Origin: Limnoperna fortunei
Taxonomy: Eukaryota; Mollusca; Bivalvia; Mytilida; Modiolidae
Assembly (NCBI GenBank): GCA_944474755.1
Contig: OX104112.1
Span: 82,349,756-82,413,755, forward strand
Length of the DNA stretch: 64,000 nt
Reading direction: 5' to 3'
The position numbers and the translations under genes were made by a program. Position 1 is the stretch's first letter. Each line of letters opens with the position of its first letter. The notes beneath the pieces were generated by a model. The model did no database searches, was not told the origin of the DNA, and saw only the letters and a list, made by a program, of their open reading frames with translations. Below, piece by piece: positions 32,589 through 44,140 of this stretch.

Positions 32589-32849
32589 AGAAGGAGCCTC
32601 AGTGGCCTAGTGGATAAGGTAGTTAGTCAACTATTGCTCATGTGCCATAAAACACTGAGGTTGTGGGTTTGAGTCTCACTGTTGGCATTGTGTACTCCCT
32701 CCAATCTTAATTAACTAGGATTGCTGAGAGTCTGGGTTTTCTGTGTGCTCCCTGTGTGCCCCTTAGGCTTCTTCTCCCCAAATAAAAACTGGATACCACA
32801 ATACAGCTAAAAAATTGCTGAAAGTGGCATTAAGAATCATTGAAACAAA
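32589..32849 (+). mobile_element. SINE family A with 8-bp target duplication
   Basis: CAAATCCA flanks both sides (32581-32588 and 32850-32857). Clear promoter boxes: A-box region 'cagtggcctagtggataag' and B-box region 'gtgggtttgagtctcactg'. The 3' end is 'aaattgctgaaagtggcatt'. Confidence 0.92.
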
Positions 32850-32859
32850 CAAATCCATA

Positions 32860-34085
32860 GAGGAACGAAATCAGCAAGCATTTACAGACATTTTGCCTTT
32901 TTCTAAGAAATAAAGGGCCAAACTCTAACAATGATTTGCAACCAGGACCATATATACAATTTGCATTCAGTTGAAAATTTAACACGTATGCTCCATGATG
33001 ATACCCCTGCTCTATACCTTTATACACACACAGACCAAAAACAGTACACTACCTAATCCCCTATTCAGAGCAGGGATATAAAGAATACCACCAAAAAACA
33101 AACATAATCCTACAAAACTATTGACAAAATTTCATTTTTGTATCATTTACTATTGCTGAGAAAAATGTGACAGAAAAAGGTTATGGAAAATGGCTGAAAA
33201 TTGACTACTAGTAAGTCAGTAAACAGGAAGGTCTAAAAATTACATAATTTTACAAAGCTTCTGACAAAAATTTCAGTATTTATCACTAACCACGTCTAAG
33301 AAAAATTTGACTGAAAACAGTTACAGATTGGCTGAAAAGTCAGTATACAGGAAGTAGGAGTCTGAGAAGTAGGAAGTTCTATTATTCATGGTTCTTAAGC
33401 AAAATGATTGTTGTTTAACTTTTAACCAGCATTTGGAGATCAGAAAAGATATGGAGTGCATGTTTCTGAATTGTTTGAATGGTGGAATGAGTCTATCTGT
33501 TTTATTGACTATATGGAGTAGCACATTTTGTTAAGCATAATAGGTATTTACATATTTTTGGGGAAAGACCTGGTGATTTTTCATGTGCGATAGAAATTTT
33601 ATGTCAATTTGTGAGTGGATTGTGGCAAAATGAGCTTAAAGACATACTAGTAAATATTTTTATCACATTTAAAATATCATGCAGGCTTTCCCAAACATGC
33701 ATATTAAAAGTACCTATTTCTTTCATAAACAAACAAATTTCTCATCGTTATATGTTATGGACTCCATCCAAAGTCTAAAATGTAGAAATAAGAACATTGT
33801 TATGTTACCAATGTTCTCGTTTCAGGCATTTTGATTGGATGCTGGAACAAATTGAGACGAGTGTGTATTAATTCATCTGAACCCAAAATGGTCCATTTAC
33901 ATAATAATAATAAGTCTTGAATCTGATCTTTTAGTGGTAGGCTTCTCCTGTTAAGATATGGTTTAACATTTTTGTGACACTACAGATGTATAATGGTATG
34001 CAACAAACCTAGCTGATCATCTTTGTATAATTTTTAATTTAATATTGTCTTTTACTGTGTGTGGGTCCCATAGTGGACAGGCATT
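32860..34085. other. No gene recognised
   Basis: AT-rich with repeated wording such as 'aatttgactgaaaacag' around 33180-33340, but no clear unit. The possible 5' exon of gene B could lie here or further upstream and was not found. Confidence 0.4.
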
Positions 34086-34087
34086 AT

Positions 34088-34507
34088 AGTGACGGAATCA
34101 ACAAATTCAAATTCTTTATTATAACCAATCAAGGTGCCCATATGGGCAGTTGACTCTCAAATTACAATATAATTATTCTTAACATAATAAAAAGACATGA
34201 AATAAAACTAAAGTTATTATAAGTGATTCATGTATGATTGGTGTGATTGTACATTTAGAAGACATAACAGGACCTGTTCTTTTATCTCGGTGGAACTGAT
34301 GTTTAAGATCTGGTTGGAGTGTGATGCCAAGGTATTTTGCTTTATCAACATGTTCTAGAGTATGTTCATTTATTGTGTGTAGTGTGTTTGTTCTGGTTTT
34401 TACTTCTAGATATACAGACCTTTCCTAAAACCATGCACCAATTTTGCTTCCATAGATCAAGATCTTCTTGTAAACCAGCAAAGTCTAACAATCTGATTTT
34501 ACTATAG
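34088..34507 (-). pseudogene. LINE RT C-terminal fragment plus 3' end
   Basis: On the minus strand, FAGLQEDLDLWKQNW (about 34485-34440) and TLEHVDKAKYLGITLQPDL (about 34370-34310) are the RT thumb-side motifs (W.M.FN-like block and KYLGV block). The 3' end is the A/T tail 'ataaagaatttgaatttg' (near 34110). The upstream palm block is displaced to 35262-35400 by the DNA between. Confidence 0.75.
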
Positions 34508-34660
34508 GATTAAACACTGGGTTTTAGGAAATTATCAATGTGTGTAAACTCCGGCTACTCACTCACAAACTAAATAAAGTCCGAGGACTTTATGTCAAGT
34601 TTGTGAGGGACTTGCTGGAATTTACACATTGATAATTTCCTAAAACTAAGTGTTTAATTC
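34508..34660. mobile_element. Hairpin insertion (~150 bp) within the LINE
   Basis: The arms 'attaaacactgggttttagg' and 'aaattatcaatgtgtgtaaa' pair with 'tttacacattgataatttcc' and 'taaaactaagtgtttaat'. The middle has 'ctcacaaac' / 'gtttgtgag'. Near-palindromic, non-coding MITE-like unit at the LINE break-point. Confidence 0.7.
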
Positions 34661-35261
34661 TTATAATTCAGTGAAATAACCCTTGCGATTTTTAAAGCAG
34701 CAAAAACAGTTACCGAAACCCATCTAGACCTCAAAACATACCTAGGCAGGAAAGCATAGGGATATGCAACACATAGTACCAGAAGATTTGCGGTTCTGTA
34801 GATATTGATAGTAAAAAAAAAACAAAATGAAACACTAAATTGTATTTATATGACAGTCTTCACAAAATTAGTTCTTGGCTTGTCGGACCTAAACACAAAT
34901 ACTGCCGGACCAATTAACATTTCTGTTAAATGTAACAAATTTGCCGGACCAGAGTTAAATTTGCCTGTTTTTTGCTGGTCAGGTCCGTCGAACCGGCACA
35001 TTTCAGGAAGACTGATATGATATTTTATTTGAAATCTCGATCGATTTAATTGGAAATCATTGTGGCAGAGAAAACTTGTCCACTCTCCCTGACGATACGC
35101 TAGGAGGACTCCATCTTGTTTACATTGGATACTGAAAGTAGTCTGCTCAGAGGAAATATTGACATATAAATTATCCGAGACGACGCCATTGAAGTGTTTT
35201 TATCCAATCAAAGAACTTGATATAAATAAATTACAGCATGAATAGAATTATACTAGATATA

Positions 35262-35400
35262 CTAGTTATCGTGTCATCTGCAAAATGATGCATTGTTTAG
35301 TTTAGGTTTACTGGTATTTATATAAAATAAAAATAGTCAAGGTTCCAAGATAAAACCTTGGGACACCCCCGATTCAACATCAACATACTCTTATGTTACA
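35262..35400 (-). pseudogene. LINE RT palm fragment, separated upstream part
   Basis: On the minus strand VESGVSQGFILEP followed by LFYINTSKPKL and a degraded ADDT box (near 35270) is the usual sequence block SGVPQGSVLGPLLFxxYIND...FADDT. It lies upstream of the 34088-34507 fragment in the same orientation, so they are likely parts of one element split by about 750 bp. Confidence 0.65.
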
Positions 35401-36515
35401 CCTACACTTATACAGTTATTATGTACATTATCGATACAATACATATTATAAACTGTCAATCTTTCGCACTGATGTGTCAACATCATTAGCATAACTGGAT
35501 ATTATAGTGTACATGCCAATATTATTCAAGGGGAGCCACCCCCAACCTCAAAAAGTTTATGAAATTCAAGGTGTGAATGAACTATGTCCCTGGTCCTGAA
35601 CATTATCAAACAAGTGACTTCTACAGCATCAACCCATGGCCAAGGGTATATATTAAATCAAATTAAGGCTAATTAAATTGGGTGTGGTGGACCATGGAGT
35701 TGGAGTGCCAGTTAAACTTCCAGTTCAAGTTAAACTTTAAGTTAGAGTTCAAATTGGATTTTGAGTTTGTGTCAGAACTCAATTTACAGCTTAGAGCTTA
35801 TCACCCGAGTTAAACTTCAAACTGTAATACATGTTTGCTAAAACATGGCAAAATTAAGTATATGAGAAGGAATGAGGTAATTGTCAAGATTAGTTTGCCA
35901 CTGCAATTTTTTATTTTGACCTCCAAGTAGGCCCCGACTATTTATTGGGAGGTCAAAATTTAAGTAAAATTGAGAATTGTGTATTTTTTGTGTCCCCAAA
36001 CATAGTTTTGTTTCTTTTTTTAGTGAGGGGTGGGAGGAGCAAAGTGGTGTCCTAAAGGAATTGTAGACAAACAGATGAGGTGGAAATCCGTGTTTTATGA
36101 CAACAAAATGCACAATAATTCAACAAAAAATATTCAACAGAGCAGTATCCTTCAACCCCTGTTCTTATATAATGATATTGTAAAATTGAAAATTAGAATC
36201 CTGCATTATGCATGATAACTATAACATGACAATAATTCTACTGTATAATAGAATGTCCCTGCTGGAACTCATCAGTACAGTAGATAGTTCTGAAACTTAA
36301 TGATTCACCACACCCCCAGAAAATGAGATATACTGTAAAGCAAGTAATAATAAATTGTGTGTATATGCATTTGTGGGTCAACACGTGTCAAAATACATTT
36401 CCATTACGAACACTGTTCATGCAGTGAGTTGGGTACAAGAAATATTTTGCAAAATATTTATTTTTACTGACATTTTATAACAAGTTTTTATCTACCATAG
36501 TTAGTTTGATGCAAT
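35400..36515. other. No gene; short imperfect repeats
   Basis: 35660-35830 has irregular repeats of 'gagttaaacttcaagtt'-like words, and 35911-35951 a short hairpin (attttgacctcc / gggaggtcaaaat). Nothing coding is recognised; the 91- and 61-residue frames around 35838-36215 have no motif. Confidence 0.4.
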
Positions 36516-36609
36516 GAAATGGTGCAGGTGGTCATTAGTCATATTAATTTCAAAGGTCCCACTATTAACCGACAAGAACAGTTAAGAACCGACATGAACC
36601 GACAAGAAG

Positions 36610-36950
36610 TTATCTTGGGGGGAAAAAGGAACCCTTCCGCGTCAATGGAAACAAGCATTCTTAAAAAATATAAAAAATCAAATAATAACTCTCCATCATC
36701 CTACAGACCAATAAGCTTGACCAGTGTCAATCTTATTCAAATTGTCTGGGAGTCTCCTCTGCAGTTACTAGGCTGATATAAATTTATCTTAAATATGATA
36801 ATTGTGCTGACCTGTAATATTCTTGTTACTTTATCTCTTGTTCTATTAATAAGTGTATGTTTCATGTTAATTGTGTTGTATTGTGACTGGTTATATTCCT
36901 TTTATTTTGGAATTTTATACCAATAAACAATTTGAATTTGAATTTAAATG
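36610..36950 (+). pseudogene. LINE fragment: RT start joined to 3' UTR
   Basis: SPSSYRPISLTSV (about 36690-36728) is the entry motif of a LINE reverse transcriptase. It is followed almost at once by a T-rich 3' region ending 'ccaataaacaatttgaattt', so most of the RT is deleted. The tail matches the 34110 end in reverse, suggesting the same LINE family. Confidence 0.7.
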
Positions 36951-37041
36951 AAATCTTTCACTCCCTCCCATCTTTTTGCTATGGTCGCTTTCAACGCAGC
37001 GACCAATAAAAAATGGGGGAGGGGGAGCAAGTGAAAGATTT
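36951..37041. mobile_element. 91-bp palindromic MITE with inner hairpin
   Basis: The outer arms 'aaatctttcactccctccc' and 'gagcaagtgaaagattt' pair, and an inner stem 'tggtcgct' / 'agcgacca' encloses 8 nt. It sits exactly between two LINE fragments. Confidence 0.75.
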
Positions 37042-37345
37042 AATATTAATTAGATTTGGCCAGTGATGAAGGTAAAATTAGAGGGTTACTTGGAAACAAA
37101 TAATCAGCTTGATACTGAGCAAGAAGGATTTAGACATTTCCACTCTACAAACAATGCCTTAATCATTAAGTTAATGATTTTTCTTCAATAAATATTCAAT
37201 GGGTTAAACAACAAAAAAGCGAAGTTGCAGTTTTCATTGATTTAAACAGGGACAGTCTATACTAACTAGTATAGACTGTCCCTGATTTAAAGAAAGCTTT
37301 TAACAGTATGTGGTGAGAAGGCCTGCTAGTTAAATTAGCTACATC
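37041..37345 (+). pseudogene. LINE RT fragment interrupted by a 38-bp palindrome
   Basis: The plus frame reads KLEGYLETNNQLDTEQEGF and HSTNNALI, then the RT motif VFIDL / KKAFNSMW split by the palindrome at 37247-37284. Removing the insert in thought makes FIDLKKAF continuous, the catalytic-Asp motif A of LINE RTs. Confidence 0.8.
37247..37284. mobile_element. 38-bp perfect palindrome insertion
   Basis: The arms CAGGGACAGTCTATACTA and TAGTATAGACTGTCCCTG are exact inverted copies around a 2-nt centre. The direct repeats ATTTAAA (37240-37246 and 37285-37291) flank it. It interrupts RT motif A, so it is younger than the LINE. CAGGG...CCCTG ends recall hAT elements, but the clean flanking repeat is 7 bp. 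Confidence 0.8.
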
Positions 37346-37404
37346 TGATATTTGATATTGGGATTATACAAGAGGAGTAGTCTACGAGAATTATGATTAC
37401 ATAT

Positions 37405-37620
37405 ACAAGTCGGATCCGAGTAACTATAGAGGGATAACTTTCAATTCGTGTTTCAGTCAACATTTTTATGTAATTTTAAATAATAGAATAAATGCTTATT
37501 AAGACAATGCTAACCTGTTATCTGCTCGAAAGCAGGTTTTCGTAAAGGTTTTTCTACTGTTGACATCACATGCACTGATAACAATTTTTCTTTCATATAG
37601 TAACAAGCTTTATTGTACAT
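37405..37620 (+). pseudogene. Second LINE RT fragment
   Basis: KSDPSNYRGITFNSCFSQ and VILNNRINAY, then SKAGFRKGFSTVDI, follow the RT block KGDxxNYRGITLxSxxxKLFxxxLNxRI...QAGFRKGxSTxDHI of a different LINE clade from 37041-37345. Internal stops and frameshifts are present. Confidence 0.75.
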
Positions 37621-37971
37621 AAATCTCTTGTGTTGCAGTTGGTGGGATTTCAAATGGTTATATAAATATCTTGTCTCTCAGAATGTTTTAATGCTCAGTC
37701 AGTCAGTCGGTCGGTCGGTCGGTCGTTCAAAGTATATATTTGGACTATAACAGGGGAGATAATTCACTTAAAGTACAGATAAGGACAACATAAAAAAAAG
37801 GTGCAAGTAAGGACAACATGGAAACAAACAGTCTATTGATTAGGGGGAGTTGGGACTATAACAAGGGAGATCATTAATTTTGGGTATTAATAAAGACCAG
37901 AATGAAAACAGATTATTCATAACATTGAATGTGGACTTTACCAGGGGAGATAATTTACCTAAAGTACAGAT

Positions 37972-38219
37972 GTTTGTTTGAATGGTGTTTAATGCCATTT
38001 TCAGCTATATCATGGCATCCAGTTTTTATTGGGAGAGTAAGCCGGAGTACCTGGAGAAAACACCAAACTGCGGTAGGAAAACTTGCACCCTTGTCAATAA
38101 AATACTAGTTAAGCACACCCTGCCTGCAGAAAGAATCAAACCCGCAATCTCAATGTTGACAGACCACGTGATCAATAGTAGACGAACTACCATAAACACT
38201 CGGCCACCGAGGCCACTTC
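37972..38219 (-). mobile_element. SINE family A with 10-bp target duplication, inside minisatellite
   Basis: AAGTACAGAT occurs at 37962-37971 and 38220-38229 around the SINE. The tRNA-like end reads 'gtggcctcggtggccgagtg' on the minus strand. Insertion into a minisatellite unit shows the array predates this SINE. Confidence 0.92.
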
Positions 38220-39112
38220 AAGTACAGATAAAGACAATATTAAAGCATTAATTTTAATTGTTATGTAGGATAAGGACTATAACAGATAATTCACTTAATG
38301 TATAGAAAAAGACAACATATAAACAAGCAAAGACAATTTATTATGTATGTTAAGGACAATAACAGGGGAGATAATTAACTTTAGGCATTGATAAAAATCA
38401 AACGAAAACAAGTATATAGTTTATTTCTTATACAGAAAGACTATAAAAGGGAATATAATGCACTTACTGTACAGATAAGGACAACATGAAAACAAATACA
38501 ATTGATTTATTATGTAGAGTATAACAATGTGCCTAATGGAAAAATAAAAAAAAACAGGAAAATAAGCAGCATATTGATAATGCAGCATAAGGACAAAAAG
38601 ATGATTCAATCAAGGTATCAATAAAGAAAACACAAAATAAAGCAAAGTTTATAAGGACTTTAACAGGGGAGATAATTCACTTAATGTACAAATGAGAAAA
38701 AAAAACAAGAGGTACAGATAGTGACAACATGAAAACAAACAGTCTATTGATTATGGAGAGTGAGGACTATACCAGGGGAGATAATTCTACTTTAGGTACT
38801 GATAAAGTCAAGAATGAAAACAGATTATTCATTACATTAAATATGGACTTTAACAGGGGAGATAATTTAATGCCAGTACAGATAAAGACAATAGAAAAGC
38901 ATTAATTCTAACTATTATGGACTAAACAGTGGAGATAATGTATAGAAAAAGCAGCATAAAAACAAGCAAAGACTATATATTATATAGGATTAGGACTATT
39001 ACAAGGAAGATAATTAACTTTAGGCACTGATATAGTCAAGAATGAAAACAAGCAGACTATTAATTATGTGGAATAAGGACTATAAAAAGGGGATATTTAA
39101 TGTACAGATAAG

Positions 39113-39296
39113 TTTTTTTGTTTGAATGATGTTTTAACGCCACTTTCAGCAATTTTTCAGCTATATCATGGCGTCCAGTTTTTATTGGGGGAGGAAGCCG
39201 GAGTACCCGGAGAGAATCCCGGACCTGCGGTAGGAAAACTGGCAATCCTGGTCAGTTAAGATTGGAGTCGAGTACACCCTGCCTGCAGTGAGAATA
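39113..39296 (-). mobile_element. 5'-truncated SINE family A with 7-bp target duplication
   Basis: AGATAAG flanks it (39106-39112 and 39297-39303). The copy stops at 'cctgcagtgagaat', losing the tRNA-like half, as expected from incomplete target-primed reverse transcription. The remainder is close to consensus. Confidence 0.9.
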
Positions 39297-40039
39297 AGAT
39301 AAGAAAAACATGAAAACAAATAGAATTGATTTATTATATAGGATAAGGACCATAACAGGGGAGATAATTTACTTAAAATGAAAAAAGGACAAACAGGAAA
39401 AAAAGCAGTCTATCGATTATGCTGCATAATGACAAAAACAAAAAGATGATTCAACGAGATATCTGATTAGGTATAAGAGAACTATTGTATAGGCTCTGGG
39501 AACCAGTCGGTTATTAATTTAATTTAATTTAAGTTTACACACTCCATATTTTGGTTTTGAAAGAAACCTATATTTTGTTTATAAGTTATTAGATAGTTTA
39601 TCACTTATTTTTACTATTATTTACTGCAAAAATATTTAGAGTTTATCTTACAACAGAATCTGAGTTGTCTTTCTTTGATCTTAACGTGTATTGTTTGTGT
39701 CATTTCATAAATTAAATGTGTTTAAATCAAATCATTTAATGAAGAAAATCCAGTCATTAATCATTTATAATCAGTAATATATTTACCTAACTTGACAAAC
39801 TCAGAAAATCGTATGAAACGCATTCAGTGTCAAATGTATGTTGAAATATGATGTGCTCAAGACTCATTTGTTATTTAAATTTATAAATGATACTGCAGTT
39901 GAAATGGTAGGACTTAGAGGTCTTCTTGGTAATGACACTGCTCTTAGTCATATTGCAAATGATCATTCCAATCAACAAGATTATGATTAACGGCCTTGAG
40001 TATATAAATATTAGTGGTCTTAAAACTGTTGGTCACGAT

Positions 40040-40430
40040 TACCCCAAAGAAAAATTAACATTTAACAATTGTGGACTGTGAGCATGCTCACTAATTACAT
40101 AAAATTGCCATGCATCATATGCACTATAGGATAAAGCAATTTGAAAATACCAGGCTTCTAATCCTATAGTTGCTTAGAAAACTGCGACGGAAATTTTGCA
40201 GGTATGTCAACTATGTGTAAAATCTAAGTATTCATTAACATGAAGTAGATGACCAAGCAACATAAAATCTCAATACACCATATGGTATTATATTACCTGC
40301 TTGCGTCCCTATAGTTGCTTAGAAAACTGCAACAGAAATAGTTGTTACGGAGGGACGGACGAACGAACGAACAGATGAACGGAAAAGGGTAAAAACACTC
40401 TCTTCTTCAAAGTAGGGGTATAATAAATGA
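40040..40430. mobile_element. Dispersed repeat with duplicated 'cctatagttgcttagaaaac' module
   Basis: Two ~150-bp modules share 'cctatagttgcttagaaaac', 'tgc(g/a)acggaaat', 'taaaat(c/t)ta' and 'catcatatg(c/g)', followed by 'gacggacgaacgaacgaac' and an end 'aagtaggggtataataa'. Non-coding, of the same general build as the other tandem-core elements. Confidence 0.6.
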
Positions 40431-40499
40431 ATAAATATAATTACTTATGGGTGTTAGGATGAGTTTGAAGTCGGTAACGTTGTACCAATATACTAGAAT

Positions 40500-40752
40500 A
40501 TAGAACATACAAACTACAGGCCAATTACTTGACTGTCTAATCTCGGAAAAATGTTCACGTTAAATAATATATTTTGTAGTTTTTCGATGAATTGTCTATT
40601 TTACATGATAGTTAGGCAATGTTCAGATCCGACTACTTTACCACAGATATATATTCTATAGCAAGCCTTGTCCAAGTTACCTAAGTTACGACAGAAAACG
40701 CTTTTTGTGCCTTTTCAGATGCGTTCGATTCTGTTCAGAAACTTTGTGCTAC
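40500..40752 (+). pseudogene. LINE RT fragment
   Basis: 'aactacaggccaattacttg' gives NYRPIT, followed by SNLGKMFTLNN; further pieces resemble the QxGFRxxxSTTD block and the AFSDAFDSVQ motif A, in shifting frames. Heavily decayed; ends where the SINE-B fragment begins. Confidence 0.6.
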
Positions 40753-40789
40753 TTAGGTGATACGTCCATTTGAAATCTACACAAGGGTC

Positions 40790-40925
40790 GTTTTCGTGCA
40801 AGGAGCGGGGAACTTTACAAACACGACACCGACTACGCTTAGCGGCCAGGCTTTCTGTATTATGACTTTACAACAACTCCACCCCCCCCCCCCCCAAAGA
40901 AAAAGTAACTCGTCTCCCGGGGACG
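40790..40925 (-). mobile_element. SINE family B, truncated copy
   Basis: 'gtgcaaggagcggggaactt', 'cggccaggctttctgtatta' and 'tgactttacaacaactccac' match the 5' half of the family-B copies at 59220-59320 (minus orientation). A C-run of about 16 is inserted. Confidence 0.75.
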
Positions 40926-40999
40926 CGCTGAGTCTAGAAGTAGTAACCCTGCTATGTAATGTATTAAACTTTTTACATTAGCAGAATTTTGCGTGTTTG

Positions 41000-42820
41000 G
41001 ATTAGTCTAAAAACTACTTTTTGGTCATGTTAGATCGCAAAAGTACTTTTATTGCATCAAAATATTGTTATTTTTGTCCGCTGCGTGGGCTTCGTCCTTC
41101 GTCAATATTCTTATTATTTATTGTACGATAAAATCATGGATCCACCGCATCGTCTCGCATAAAAGTATAATATCAATGTGAGTAATTGTATAATAACTTA
41201 AATGAAAACATCCTTGACGTTATCAAAATATGCATAAGAGCATCATGTCATGTATAATACATAACATTGCAAAAGACGAATTATTTTTGTTGTGAAATTG
41301 TCTTCAAAGTAAAAATCTTTCTCTATCTGTTTAGTTTAGTTTGAAATGATTTACATACTTTTTTTAAAGAAAAAGAGATGGTTGGTTTACAAAGTTAATC
41401 TACGGATGTAGAAACTTATTACAAACTTACTAATTAAAACCAACACTGTACATGTATAAATATATAAATTTTCCTTTGGTCCGAGGTAAATTACACAAAT
41501 ATATTGTCGGATAAAAGGTTTATATACACTATTATAAAAAGCCGGTTACACTACATGTTTATTTACAAAAAGAAGCGAAAAGTCATAGTCCTATATTGAA
41601 CTATTATAAATTTTCAAGACTCCAAAGACTGAATAATGCTTAGTGACAATTTGGAACTGGCGCTGAGTAAGGATATCATCGGTCATTTAAAATATAATGC
41701 TTATAAAAACATGCAAATACAAGTGTAAGGAAAATGTATTGTTTTGTTCACACTTTAGAACATGACAGACTGGTTCAAAGGTCAAGAAAAGTATACCGAT
41801 TATTTTACAATCTTGTTTTTCAACTGTGTATAATTACATAACGGTAAAAAAAATTCTTCAAATTAAATACTAATTAGGAGATCATTTTCTAAACTTTTTG
41901 TGACAGTAAAATCAACGATTGACCGCAACAATTCAAAGTTCAATACAGTTATTATCTTATTACATTGTGTCACTGGTTTAAAGTAATTACTATACTACTC
42001 GACTCAGACTCGTTATATAAATGAAATGATTCCTTTCTGTTATATGGGCGGGGCAATTGCAAGGACATCGTTAATGCGTATCACAGTTGAAAAGTCTCTC
42101 GCATTTTAAAATTTTCTTTTGTAATTTTCGAAAAATAGAAGGATGTTAGTAGCCACTCTAAAATAATAAATAAATACCCATTGCTCTATACTTGTCCAGT
42201 TATTATTTTGTTCCAGTTATTTCAGCGTCATTCCCTTTTACTCACTGATTTATTGTGTGTTATCTTGTTCTCTTCCTGACTATAGCTACAATATTTCCCG
42301 AGCTCTAAATATGGAATGAAAAAAAAACAGAATGGCACACGATTTGTTTTTGTTTTATTATATGCTCTTTATTTATTTTTCTTATACAGTTTTTAAAAAG
42401 GTTCCGGTTACGACAACCGCCCCACCCACCACCACACACCCGCTCAATTGAGTTATCGTTTAGAGTAGGTACACATGTATCATCCATCGTACAGGAAATA
42501 AGAAATGATCCCTATCACTTTGAATTTGGCGACATTGCGGTATGCGCTGTAATGAATTGTAGATGTATTGTACATGACGTCATTTAGAGTAACTGTAACG
42601 TTGTATACAGTAGCGTATAATTCTACGAAGTAGCAGTTAACTGATCCGAGTTGCGTATTCTGTTCTTAGTTCGAAAAATCTAGTCAAATAAGTTTATTTA
42701 TCCCTCATTTAGTTTTTATACTCTGCACACACAAAACAAAACAATAATCCTAGTGTATGCTAAAAATACAATGTCCCTTTTATGTACAACAAACATCGTT
42801 GACCCACATTTTTAGTCATG
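41000..42820. other. No gene recognised
   Basis: AT-rich, apparently unique sequence. It contains a TGACGTCA palindrome near 42575 and a GTGG-rich patch on the minus strand (42416-42440) but no coding exon or repeat family that can be supported. Confidence 0.4.
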
Positions 42821-42824
42821 TCAT

Positions 42825-43118
42825 AGGCGTAGCAGCCGGTACAGCAGGTACGGCTTCCGCTGTATCAATAACTTTGCAGGTACGGCATGCCGTACCAATA
42901 CTTTTTAGAAATAAGAAAAAAAATAAAATATTGCTCACGAAACCCATCTTTTTTAAGACCTGAGATTAAGAGCTAGGAAATCGCCAGAATGCAAGGTTTT
43001 GCACCATTTACCCCCGAACCCCCTGCCGTAAAACCACCTTTGCGAGGTGGATAGGATTGCTACGCGATCCTGATTAGCATTCCGCCGTACCAATATCAAA
43101 TGCGATGCTACGCCTTTG
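42825..43118. mobile_element. ~290-bp element with GGCGTAGCA / TGCTACGCC ends
   Basis: 'taggcgtagcagccggtaca' at the left is mirrored by 'atgcgatgctacgccttt' at the right. The interior has 'aggtacggcatgccgtacca' and 'ccgccgtaccaatatcaaat' (repeated GGTACGG/CCGTACC words) and an inner hairpin around 'ttgctacgcgatcctg'. Non-coding, GC-richer than its surroundings. Confidence 0.65.
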
Positions 43119-43251
43119 CATGTATCATTTTTATAAAAGTAAGTAGAACGCCGCCTTGCCTATTTTATAACATATAGAAACAACACATACTGCAAATCGT
43201 GTCTGTTTCGTGTTAGCTTAGGTTTACTTATAAATCGAGGATTTTATGGTT

Positions 43252-43330
43252 TTGTTTGTCTGTCTGAATGGTGTTTTACGCCACTTTCGGCTATTTGTCA
43301 GTTATATCATGACGTTCTGTTTCGACCATT
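43252..43330 (-). mobile_element. SINE family A, 3'-end fragment
   Basis: 'ctgaatggtgttttacgcca', 'ctttcggctatttgtcagtt' and 'atatcatgacgttctg' match the SINE 3' end. It is truncated where the 43340-44140 array begins. Confidence 0.75.
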
Positions 43331-43339
43331 GCATAGTAT

Positions 43340-44140
43340 TATAACTAGACGAGACATGTGACACAGTCAATGGCTCAAGACAAGACGTTTGACATAACTA
43401 CGAATCTAACAAGGACGTATGACAAGGCCTACGGCTAGACAGGACGTCTGATGCAGCTTACTGTGCTATAAAGGAATTTTGACATGGTGTGCGCTAGACA
43501 CGATGTATCAGAGCCAACGGCGCTAGATAGAACGTAGGATACTGACTACGGTTCTTGACAGCATACTAATACAGCTAATGGCGCTGGATATATTTGACAC
43601 AACATATGGCGGTATAAGCAGTGTGAAGCAGCTTACTGCGCTGGACAGGACTATGACAGTCAATGGCTCTAGAAAGAACGTTTGACACAGCCTACGGAGC
43701 TAGAAAGGACTATGATAGCTTATTGCGCTAGACAGGACATTAGCACAGCCTATGGCGCTGGATAGCACATTGGACACAGTATTATGTGTTATAAAAGTTG
43801 GGTTTTGTTTTTTGTTTTGATGATGTTTAACGCCACTTTCAGCAATTTTTCAGCTATATCATGGCGTGCAGTTTTTATTGGGGGAGGAAGCCTAAAAGTT
43901 GGGTGACAGAGCTTACATCCTAGGTTAGGTTATGACAGCCTACAGCGGTAGACAGAACTTTGAACAGCCTACCGTGCTAGACAAGACGTTTGATATATAG
44001 CTTATGGGACTAGACAGCTTAGTACGCTTGGCAAGACGTTTGACAACAGAATAGACCGGAGGTTTGACAAAATCGGCGGTTCTAGACAGGACGTTTTACA
44101 AAGCCTATGGCTCTTGACAGGAAGTATTTTGTGTTCAAAT
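43340..44140. repeat. Minisatellite, ~30-40-bp unit (GCTAGACAGGACGTTTGACA)
   Basis: About 20 variable units combine 'gctagacaggacgtttgac' with 'acagcctatggc' (for example at 43440, 43680, 43730, 43970 and 44090). GC content is higher than in neighbouring DNA. A truncated SINE at 43803-43892 interrupts it. Confidence 0.85.
43803..43892 (-). mobile_element. 5'-truncated SINE family A with 11-bp target duplication
   Basis: TAAAAGTTGGG flanks it at 43792-43802 and 43893-43903. It contains only the SINE 3' ~90 bp, ending 'ttattgggggaggaagcc'. Confidence 0.9.

Larger units (their letters stand above)
37735..39450. repeat. Minisatellite block 1 (ACAGGGGAGATAATTCAC family)
   Basis: Degenerate ~80-90-bp units of the pattern 'ggactataacaggggagata', 'attcacttaatgtacagata', 'aggacaacatgaaaacaa', 'tctattgattatgtagagta'. 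About 15 units, interrupted by two family-A SINEs. The same unit forms the larger block at 47265-50880. A (GGTC)n microsatellite at 37703-37726 precedes it. Confidence 0.88.
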
